A program made the translations under genes and the position numbers. The notes below the pieces were generated by a model. The model had not been told where the DNA came from. It searched no databases and saw only the letters and a program-made list of their open reading frames with translations. From Paracoccaceae bacterium (GTDB lineage Bacteria; Pseudomonadota; Alphaproteobacteria; Rhodobacterales; Rhodobacteraceae), in contig SKUV01000255.1 of the NCBI GenBank assembly GCA_007129775.1, forward strand, positions 1-5,239: a stretch of 5,239 nucleotides of DNA. The letters are read 5' to 3'. Positions 1 to 5,239 of this stretch are shown here, piece by piece; position 1 is the stretch's first letter; each line of letters starts with the position of its first letter.

Positions 1-26
1 ACCCCGCGCGCTGCGTGGTCGTCTAG
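1..26 (+). CDS. Possible 3' end of an upstream gene (partial, unidentified)
   Basis: A reading frame open from the left edge ends at the TAG at 24-26; its last residues would be PARCVVV. The stop lies directly beside the AGAAGG ribosome binding site (25-30) of the next gene, the same stop-over-Shine-Dalgarno arrangement seen between the two permeases. That suggests a co-transcribed upstream gene. In operons of this transporter type the preceding gene is often the ATPase or the periplasmic binding protein, but seven residues cannot identify it. The frame could also be chance. Confidence 0.3.
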
Positions 27-38
27 AAGGCCGCCGGG

Positions 39-929
39 ATGAGCCAGTCAGCAGCAGACATGCGCACCGCCCGCCAAGAGGCACGCCGCTTACGCCGGGT
101 CAGGGTCTTCGGGCTGCACGGCAGCCTGCTGGTCTGGCCTGTCCTGTTCCTGATCGCTCTGTTCCTGACCCCGCTCTTGCTGCTGATCCGCACGAGCTTC
201 GCCCGCGCCGATCCGGCAGTCTTCCAGGGTACGGGGTTTAGCACCGACGCCTTCACTCAGCTGTTTCAGCCGCTGATCCTGCAGTCGCTCGGCTTTTCCA
301 TCCTTCTTGCCCTGATCGTTTCGACAGTTACCATTTGCGTGGCCCTGCCAGCGGCCTATCTCGTCTCGCGGCTGGGGCGGCAGGGGCAGACATGGTGGCT
401 GATCGCCATCCTCTCGACCTTGGCGCTTTCCGAAGTCCTGATCGCCTTTTCCTGGCAGGTCCTGCTTTCGCGCCGCGCGGGGCTGTCCAACCTGCTGGTA
501 TTTGTCGGGTACATGGACGCGCCGACCTCGTTGTCGCCGCATATGGGCGCGGTTGTCGCCTGCATGGTGTATTTCGTATTTCCATTCACCTTCCTGACCC
601 TGTTTCCCGCACTCTCGCGCCTTGACAGGTCGCTGTTCGAAGCCGCGCAAACCATGGGGGCAAGACCGTTGCGCGCCTTCTTCGACATCTATGTGTATAT
701 GCTTAAACCCCAGATCGGCGCCTCGATCGCCATTACGAGCGTCATTACGCTGGGCGCCTTCGTGCCGCCCCTCGTGCTGGGGCGCCCCACCCATTGGACG
801 ATCGGCGTGGTCATCAACGAAGTCGCCCTGCGGGGGCAGAATTTGCCCTTTGCATCGGCCATCGCGATCCTGGTGATCTTTCTGTCTCTAGCCATCATCT
901 CCGGCATCAGTCGGCTGGCCCGGACTTAG
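39..929 (+). CDS. ABC transporter permease, spermidine/putrescine (PotB) type
   Basis: Inner-membrane permease subunit of an ABC importer, 296 residues, a normal length for PotB-like proteins. An Arg-rich cytoplasmic N-terminus (residues 9-22) is followed by about six hydrophobic segments, near 29-51, 85-108, 119-142, 168-190, 225-248 and 268-291. The EAA loop that docks on the ATPase is clear at E201-A-A-Q-T-M-G207-A, followed by the typical KPQIGASI stretch entering the fifth segment. The start at 39 has AGAAGG at 25-30, eight bases upstream; an in-frame ATG at 60 is less well placed. It ends ten bases before the second permease, with which it should form a heterodimer. Family membership (the MetI-like fold of the polyamine/opine/2-aminoethylphosphonate import group) is secure. 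The substrate cannot be read from the sequence, and the hydrolases downstream suggest an amide or ureido compound rather than a plain polyamine. Confidence 0.93.
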   Translation: MSQSAADMRTARQEARRLRRVRVFGLHGSLLVWPVLFLIALFLTPLLLLIRTSFARADPAVFQGTGFSTDAFTQLFQPLILQSLGFSILLALIVSTVTICVALPAAYLVSRLGRQGQTWWLIAILSTLALSEVLIAFSWQVLLSRRAGLSNLLVFVGYMDAPTSLSPHMGAVVACMVYFVFPFTFLTLFPALSRLDRSLFEAAQTMGARPLRAFFDIYVYMLKPQIGASIAITSVITLGAFVPPLVLGRPTHWTIGVVINEVALRGQNLPFASAIAILVIFLSLAIISGISRLART

Positions 930-933
930 GAGG
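928..933 (+). promoter_or_regulatory. Ribosome binding site of the second permease, overlapping the stop of the first
   Basis: AGGAGG sits five bases before the ATG at 939 and shares its first two bases with the TAG stop (927-929) of the first permease. A ribosome terminating on the first gene would cover this site, so the two subunits are probably translationally coupled, which would favour equal amounts. The match to the Shine-Dalgarno consensus is seen; the coupling is inferred. Confidence 0.8.
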
Positions 934-938
934 CCTAG

Positions 939-1730
939 ATGTTGTCTGCGCTCTTCCGGCACACCTTCCTCATGCTTTTCGGGCTATTCTTGGCCCTTCC
1001 GCTCATCGTAGTGTTCGGCGTCAGCTTCAACGGCTCGGCGCAGATGATCTTCCCGCCGCAGGATACCGGGTTGCGCTGGTACAGGACATTCTTCAACGAT
1101 CCAGCTTGGAACACAGCCTTCCAGAGGTCCATCATCGTCGCAGTCTTCGTGTCGGTGCTGTCAACGACGGTGGCCATGCCCGTCGCCTATGCGATTTGGC
1201 GCTTCAATTCGCGCTTCGCGCGGCAGCTAGCGGGGTTCGGGATCCTTCCCTTTCTGGTCCCGCCGATCGTCATCGGCATCGTCTTTCTGATCTTCGGGGC
1301 GATCATCGGTCATGTAGGTCGCATTGAAAACATCATTGTCAGCCACGCCGTGACGTTCCTAGCCATCCCGCTGACCATGATCACGCTGGGATTTCGAGCG
1401 GTCGATCGCGAGGTAATCGAATGCGCCCAGACTTTGGGCGCGTCAGACAGTTATGTGTTCAGGACAGTGATCATCCCGCTAATCTCGCCCTACGTCATAT
1501 CCGGCATGATCTTCGCAGCGATCTTCAGCCTCAACGAAGTGGTGATCGCCTTCCTCGTTGGCGGGTTTGTGACACAGACCCTACCGGTTCAGATTTTCGT
1601 TTCGCTGCGGACAGGCTTCACGCCGACGATGTGCGTGGCGGCGGTGCTCTTTTTCATAATCGGCGTGCTGGGGCTTCTGCTGATCGCCCGGCTTAATAAT
1701 CTTCCCCGCCTCCTCGGTGGACGCGGATGA
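939..1730 (+). CDS. ABC transporter permease, spermidine/putrescine (PotC) type
   Basis: Second inner-membrane permease subunit, 263 residues, matching the usual length of PotC-like proteins. Hydrophobic segments lie near residues 9-29, 64-86, 99-123, 133-152, 180-206 and 232-252. The short N-terminus followed by VVFGVSFN at 24-31 is typical of this subunit. The EAA loop is E161-C-A-Q-T-L-G167-A-S, with Cys in place of the usual first Ala. Near the C-terminus LPVQIFVSLR (215-224), usual in PotC-type subunits, precedes the last membrane segment. The start is fixed by AGGAGG at 928-933. The stop TGA (1728-1730) overlaps a possible ATG for the next gene. It is expected to pair with the upstream permease and an ATPase that lies outside the window. 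Substrate unknown. Confidence 0.93.
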   Translation: MLSALFRHTFLMLFGLFLALPLIVVFGVSFNGSAQMIFPPQDTGLRWYRTFFNDPAWNTAFQRSIIVAVFVSVLSTTVAMPVAYAIWRFNSRFARQLAGFGILPFLVPPIVIGIVFLIFGAIIGHVGRIENIIVSHAVTFLAIPLTMITLGFRAVDREVIECAQTLGASDSYVFRTVIIPLISPYVISGMIFAAIFSLNEVVIAFLVGGFVTQTLPVQIFVSLRTGFTPTMCVAAVLFFIIGVLGLLLIARLNNLPRLLGGRG

Positions 1731-1735
1731 TCTCG

Positions 1736-1741
1736 AAAGGA
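1736..1741 (+). promoter_or_regulatory. Ribosome binding site that decides the cysteine hydrolase start
   Basis: AAAGGA lies six bases before the ATG at 1748, ideal spacing. It lies after the alternative ATG at 1727, which has only the weaker GGTGGA (1716-1721) five bases upstream. It therefore favours 1748 as the main start, although translation by ATGA coupling at 1727 remains possible. Confidence 0.6.
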
Positions 1742-1747
1742 ATGCAG

Positions 1748-2374
1748 ATGAAGAAGAACAATCCCCTGATCGTGGGGCGTGCAGCCCTCATCGTAGTTGA
1801 TATCCAGAAGGCGGGTTTTCTGGGGGCAAGCTGCGGGATCGCGGTGATGGACGGGATGGCCGATGCGCTGCGGCGCGCCCGCCCAGTCATAGACGCTGCA
1901 CGCGGGAGCGACGTGCCGGTCATCTTCCTGCAGGAGATCCACCGCCGGACGCGCGTAGATTTCGGGCGCGAGCTGGATGGCGACGAGGACGAGCATCTCT
2001 TGGAAGACGACGAGGCGACTGAAATCGCTACCGAGGTGGTGGGGCTGCGACCGGATGACTATGTAATCCAGAAGCGTCGTTATTCGGGCTTCATCGGCAC
2101 CGATCTCGAGATCCTCCTGCGTGGGCTGAAGGTGGAAACCTTAATCCTGGTCGGCGGGTTGACGAATGTTTGTGTGCATTACACCTTCGCGGACGCGCAT
2201 CAGAAGGATTATCATGTCCGGGTTGTCGAGGATTGCGTGGGCGGATCAAGCCTTGCCGCCCACTCTGCGGCGCTGGAGCAGATGGAATACCTGCAGCACG
2301 GCGCGCGGCAGACCAGTGCGGCGGTCATCAGGGCATTCGCCGGCCTGCGCCAGCCCGCCATGGCCGGAGAGTGA
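1748..2374 (+). CDS. Cysteine hydrolase of the isochorismatase superfamily (RutB/biuret-hydrolase-like amidohydrolase)
   Basis: Cytoplasmic hydrolase of about 208 residues with the single-domain isochorismatase-like fold. The triad is visible, numbered from the ATG at 1748: Asp18 in LIVVDIQ, Lys109 in VIQKRRYSGF and Cys142 in GGLTNVCVHYT, which carries the family's cis-peptide and nucleophile motif. The K-x-R-Y-S-G-F string followed by T-D-L-E-I-L-L-R resembles the ureidoacrylate hydrolase RutB and related amidases. Known relatives cut C-N bonds in ureidoacrylate, N-carbamoylsarcosine, biuret, nicotinamide and maleamate. A notably acidic stretch (residues 75-92) precedes the Lys loop. An in-frame ATG at 1727 overlaps the previous stop as ATGA and would add seven residues (MISKGMQ); I prefer 1748 because of the better-spaced AAAGGA. 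The M20 gene starts two bases after its stop. The general class is certain, the substrate is not; a ureido or amide product of the imported compound is an inference from the neighbours. Confidence 0.9.
   Translation: MKKNNPLIVGRAALIVVDIQKAGFLGASCGIAVMDGMADALRRARPVIDAARGSDVPVIFLQEIHRRTRVDFGRELDGDEDEHLLEDDEATEIATEVVGLRPDDYVIQKRRYSGFIGTDLEILLRGLKVETLILVGGLTNVCVHYTFADAHQKDYHVRVVEDCVGGSSLAAHSAALEQMEYLQHGARQTSAAVIRAFAGLRQPAMAGE
2366..2369 (+). promoter_or_regulatory. Ribosome binding site of the M20 amidohydrolase
   Basis: GGAG within the last codons of the cysteine hydrolase stands seven bases before the ATG at 2377. It supports this start over the much longer open frame that extends upstream into the hydrolase gene. 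Confidence 0.65.
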
Positions 2375-2376
2375 CC

Positions 2377-3768
2377 ATGGCCCTCGACGCACGGACACAG
2401 ACAGCGGTACGGGCAGCCTGGGAGGCACTGCGCCCGGAAATCACGGAAAAGTTTGAGACCCTATTTGCCTGCCCCGAACTCTCTTGCCTCGAATTCCGCT
2501 CGGCAGAAGTGCTTGCGGACTGGCTGCGAGCGCATGGCTTTGATGTCGAAGCCGGAACGGCAGGTATTCCGACCGCCTTCACCGCCCGTTTCACCAGCGG
2601 CAGCGGCCCCCGGATCGCTATTCTGGCGGAATACGATGCCCTTCCCGGGTTGGATAACCTCGCCATGCCGAAACGGGCGTCGACGGGCAGGCTGCCGGGG
2701 CATGGCTGCGGGCACAATCACATCGGGCCAGCCAACGCCGCTGCCGCGATTGCGGTGGCAAAAGTGATGGCGGCCGGGGTACTGGGCGGCGAGATCGTCG
2801 TAATCGGCTGCCCGGCTGAGGAGATCATCTGGGGCAAGCTCGCGCTTCAGGCCAGAGGCGCGTTTAACGGCTTCGACATCGTCCTGACTTCCCACGGCGA
2901 CTATCAAAATGGGGCTCTGTCGCGGCCCTGCTATGCTGCGGCCAATGGAGAGTTCAGGTTCACCGGCGAAGCCTCGCACTCGGGGAAGATGTCTGCGCGC
3001 AATGCGCTTTCCTGCACGCAGACAGCCCTCGCGAAGGTCGGGAGTGTTCTCGAATCGGAGTACGAAGGGCTACAGTTCAATTACCTCTTCCGCTTTTCCG
3101 GCTTCGCGCCGGGCGTCATTCCTGACGAGGTGCGCATCTGGTGCGCGGTCAAGCATGAGGATTTCGACACAATGCGAGCCGGCTATGGTCGCATGGAATC
3201 GGTCTTTCAGGACACGGCAGAAAGTTTCGGGGTCAGCCTGCGGTCCGATCTGATTGCCGCCTGCCGCGGCTATCTGCCCAACGACGTCGTTGCCGGAGTG
3301 CTGTCAGAGGCGCTGGCGCAGGTCGGCCCGCCGGCATGGTCGGCCGGCGATCTCGCCTATATGGAGGCGTTGAGCGCCGCATGCTCGCCCGGCGAGCCCT
3401 TCACGCTGCACAGGACACTCGATTACTTCGATTCCGGGATCGACTACTATGCACAGGATGACGGCGATATCAGCTGGCAGGTGCCTCTGGGCCGGGTCAA
3501 CTGGGCCTATCCCGACACGGTGCCGATCCATCACTGGGCTTGGACCGCGCTTTCGGGGCATCCCGCGTCGTACCCAGGGCCGCTGATGGCCTCCGAGGCG
3601 CTCGCTCTAGCCGCAGTCGAGTTGCTGGTCCGGCCGGATCTTGTGGCAACGGCCCGCGACGAGTTGGACCAGCGCACGCGGCAAATGCACGTTCCGGCGC
3701 CCGAATTTGGCCTGTTCGACGTGCTGACAGGGCAGCCAGAAGCGTTCTGGGACGCGTCCTGGACCTGA
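2377..3768 (+). CDS. M20 family metallo-amidohydrolase, AbgB-like
   Basis: Probable di-metal (Zn/Mn) amidohydrolase of 463 residues, close to the length of AbgB, the B subunit of p-aminobenzoyl-glutamate hydrolase. Visible metal-site elements are AEYDALPG (84-91), G-H-G-C111-G-H113-N, the Glu pair E148-E149 in CPAEE, H173 in TSHGDYQNG, and a late His pair H385-H386 in VPIHHW after GDISW (363-367). This set and its spacing fit the M20D/AbgB group. The dimerisation ('lid') domain should occupy roughly residues 185-300, starting with the GEASHSGK segment. Such enzymes hydrolyse amide bonds of N-acyl or N-aroyl amino acids and related compounds. No AbgA-like partner is visible, so it may act as a homo-oligomer. 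The frame is open back to 2170, but the ATG at 2377 with GGAG upstream gives a normal family N-terminus, and the upstream part overlaps the cysteine hydrolase gene. Located in the cytoplasm (no signal peptide). Family assignment is strong, the substrate unknown. Confidence 0.9.
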   Translation: MALDARTQTAVRAAWEALRPEITEKFETLFACPELSCLEFRSAEVLADWLRAHGFDVEAGTAGIPTAFTARFTSGSGPRIAILAEYDALPGLDNLAMPKRASTGRLPGHGCGHNHIGPANAAAAIAVAKVMAAGVLGGEIVVIGCPAEEIIWGKLALQARGAFNGFDIVLTSHGDYQNGALSRPCYAAANGEFRFTGEASHSGKMSARNALSCTQTALAKVGSVLESEYEGLQFNYLFRFSGFAPGVIPDEVRIWCAVKHEDFDTMRAGYGRMESVFQDTAESFGVSLRSDLIAACRGYLPNDVVAGVLSEALAQVGPPAWSAGDLAYMEALSAACSPGEPFTLHRTLDYFDSGIDYYAQDDGDISWQVPLGRVNWAYPDTVPIHHWAWTALSGHPASYPGPLMASEALALAAVELLVRPDLVATARDELDQRTRQMHVPAPEFGLFDVLTGQPEAFWDASWT

Positions 3769-3844
3769 AACCCTGCTCTATGCAGCCGCACCGCTCCGTC
3801 ACCCTCGTGGTTTCGTTCGCGCCTTTCCTTCTGGAGACTGCCTC
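3769..3844 (+). other. 76-base spacer between the M20 and allophanate hydrolase genes
   Basis: This is the only sizeable gap in the operon. I find no convincing hairpin plus T-run that would act as a terminator and no clear -35/-10 pair. Apart from the GGAG ribosome binding site at its right end nothing is recognisable. The downstream gene is therefore probably still part of the same transcript, though an alphaproteobacterial promoter with a poor consensus cannot be excluded. Confidence 0.5.
3833..3836 (+). promoter_or_regulatory. Ribosome binding site of the allophanate hydrolase gene
   Basis: GGAG is eight bases before the first ATG at 3845 and eleven before the adjacent ATG at 3848. The spacing favours 3845. 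Confidence 0.65.
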
Positions 3845-5239
3845 ATGATGACCCTTCCTCCTGTACTGACCATGATCGCCCTGCGCGCTGCCTATGCTGG
3901 CGGCGCCACGCCGCTGGACGTGGTGGAGGAGGTGATCGCGCGCCGCGCCGCTCTGGCCGATCGGGCAGTCTTCATCACTGAAGTTCCTGATGCCACGCTG
4001 CGCGACCGCGCCCGCGCGCTGATGAACGGGCCGCACGACTTGCCGCTGTGGGGGATGCCCTGCGCAGTAAAAGACAATATCGACATGGCCGGGATCCCCA
4101 CCACGGCCGCTTGCCCCGCCTATGCCTATACGCCGCATGTGGATGCGGCGGTGATCGCCCGGCTGCAGGCGGCCGGAGCCATCGTGGTGGGCAAGACCAA
4201 CCTTGACCAGTTCGCAACCGGGCTCAGCGGGACCCGCTCGCCGCATGGGGCCCCGCGCTCGGTGTTCGATCCGGACCATGTCTCGGGCGGCTCGTCCTCA
4301 GGCTCGGCCGTGGCGGTGGCTGCGGGGTTGTGCAGCTTTGCGCTGGGAACCGATACGGCCGGCTCGGGCCGGGTGCCCGCGGCCTTCAACAATCTCGTCG
4401 GGATCAAGCCCACCCCCGGCCTTCTACCCAACACGGGCATCGTGCCAGCCTGCCGTTCGGTTGATGTAGTGACTGTCTTTGCCACAACCGTAGCCGACGC
4501 CGCCGAGGTGCGCCGCGTGCTCGACGGATATGACGTGGGCGATCCGTTCTCGCGCCCGGCCGATCCCGTGGGCCTGCCGGCGTGCCCGCGGCTGGGTATC
4601 CTCACCGGAGCCGAGCGCGAATTCTACGGCAATACTGAGGTCGAGGCACTGTATGATAAGGCCTGCGCGCAAGCCGAGAGCCTTGGCGCCACGCTGGTGC
4701 CTTTCGATTATGCGCCCTTCCGCGAGACGGCGGCGTTGCTCTATGACGGCCCATGGGTGGCCGAGCGGCTGGCCGCAATCGAGCCCTTCTTCGACGCGCA
4801 ACCCGAGGCTCTCGAACCCACTGTGCGCCAGATCATCGAGAGTGCGCGAACGATAAGTGCGGTAGATGCGTTTCGCGGCGGCTACCGGCTGGAGGAGTTG
4901 CGCCAGATCACCACCCCGGTTTGGCAGGAGGTCGATTGCCTACTGCTGCCGACCAGTCCCACCACCTGCACGGTCGCCGCAATGCAGGCCGATCCCGTGC
5001 GGATCAACAGCCAGTTCGGGCGCTACACCAATTTCGCCAACTTGATGGGGCTTGCTGCGATTTCGGTGCCGATGGGCTTCGGCCCGTCCGGCCTGCCCGC
5101 TGGGATCAGCCTGATAGGTCCGGGGTTCAGCGACGATGCGCTCGTGCCCTTCGCGGCAGCCCTCCACCGTGCCTGCGGGCAGGGTCTGGGGGCCGATCGC
5201 GCTGCAGAGATCCCCGCCCCGCCCGCCCCCATCCTACCC
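3845..5239 (+). CDS. atzF: Allophanate hydrolase, AtzF-type amidase-signature enzyme (3' end cut by window edge)
   Basis: Open for 465 codons to the right edge without a stop. The amidase-signature Ser-cisSer-Lys triad is complete: Lys76 in AVKDNID, Ser150 in GGSSSGSA and Ser174 in GTDTAGSGR. The steps of 74 and 24 residues equal those I recall for AtzF (K91, S165, S189). Beyond the general family it carries allophanate hydrolase hallmarks: TTAACPAYAY (86-95), GSGRVPAAFNNLVGIKPT after the nucleophile, IVPACRS, and LLYDGPWVAER (298-308). In the last of these Tyr300 and Arg308 match the carboxylate-binding Tyr/Arg pair described for yeast allophanate hydrolase. YTNFANLMGL and GLPAGISLIGPGFSD close the amidase domain. 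AtzF enzymes turn allophanate into ammonia and CO2 in cytoplasmic cyanurate, biuret, urea or guanidine breakdown. Full-length relatives have about 600 residues with a small C-terminal domain, which would lie beyond the window, so its presence cannot be judged. A related ureido amidase with altered specificity is the alternative. Confidence 0.88.
   Translation, partial: MMTLPPVLTMIALRAAYAGGATPLDVVEEVIARRAALADRAVFITEVPDATLRDRARALMNGPHDLPLWGMPCAVKDNIDMAGIPTTAACPAYAYTPHVDAAVIARLQAAGAIVVGKTNLDQFATGLSGTRSPHGAPRSVFDPDHVSGGSSSGSAVAVAAGLCSFALGTDTAGSGRVPAAFNNLVGIKPTPGLLPNTGIVPACRSVDVVTVFATTVADAAEVRRVLDGYDVGDPFSRPADPVGLPACPRLGILTGAEREFYGNTEVEALYDKACAQAESLGATLVPFDYAPFRETAALLYDGPWVAERLAAIEPFFDAQPEALEPTVRQIIESARTISAVDAFRGGYRLEELRQITTPVWQEVDCLLLPTSPTTCTVAAMQADPVRINSQFGRYTNFANLMGLAAISVPMGFGPSGLPAGISLIGPGFSDDALVPFAAALHRACGQGLGADRAAEIPAPPAPILP

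Noticed and set aside
90..794. Antisense open frame of 234 codons opposite the first permease
   Set aside because: Its translation is dominated by Gln, Arg, Gly and Asp, as expected from the complement of hydrophobic membrane-segment codons. The sense frame has a clear EAA loop and six membrane segments.
794..1327. Sense-strand open frame of 177 codons spanning the junction of the two permeases
   Set aside because: It runs out of frame through both permease genes, including their stop/start junction. The product is rich in His, Arg and Ser without domain features.
2170..2376. In-frame upstream extension of the M20 gene, which would give a 532-residue protein
   Set aside because: It overlaps the conserved C-terminal part of the cysteine hydrolase in another frame, including the sequence around the catalytic Cys. 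The translation has no M20 features, and a good ribosome binding site and family-like N-terminus lie at 2377.
3769..3844. Possible terminator or promoter in the 76-base spacer
   Set aside because: Only very short, weak inverted pairings such as ACC/GGT are present, with no T-run after them, and no convincing -35/-10 pair is seen.
3497..4279. Antisense open frame of 260 codons across the M20 3' end and the start of the allophanate hydrolase gene
   Set aside because: It is a shadow of two well-supported genes in GC-rich DNA. The translation is Arg/Gly/His-rich and low in hydrophobic patterning, with no recognisable domain.

Overview
The window reads as one + strand catabolic operon from a high-GC bacterium. 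The G/C-rich third codon positions, the strong Shine-Dalgarno sites and the tight gene packing suggest a proteobacterium. I would guess an alphaproteobacterium (Rhodobacterales or Rhizobiales type), but that is inference from composition and gene content, not from a marker gene.

Layout: bases 1-26 may hold the last codons of an upstream gene. Next come two ABC-transporter inner-membrane permeases of the spermidine/putrescine (PotB/PotC) type (39-929 and 939-1730), and then a cysteine hydrolase of the isochorismatase superfamily (about 1748-2374). An AbgB-like M20 metallo-amidohydrolase follows (2377-3768), then a 76-base gap, and finally an AtzF-type allophanate hydrolase that runs off the right edge (3845 to beyond 5239). 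Everything is co-directional. Spacings are 9 bases, 17 bases (or a 4-base ATGA overlap), 2 bases and 76 bases. I see no terminator, RNA gene, mobile element, CRISPR array or substantial repeat.

Working model (inference): a small nitrogen-rich compound is imported by the ABC system, whose ATPase and binding protein must lie outside the window. Its amide, N-acyl or ureido bonds are then opened by the cysteine hydrolase and the M20 enzyme. The last gene would convert allophanate, or a close relative, to ammonia and CO2. The usual sources of allophanate (biuret hydrolase with AtzD/AtzE, urea carboxylase, guanidine/carboxyguanidine enzymes) are not visible here. The actual substrate is therefore unknown, and this gene combination is the most interesting point of the window.
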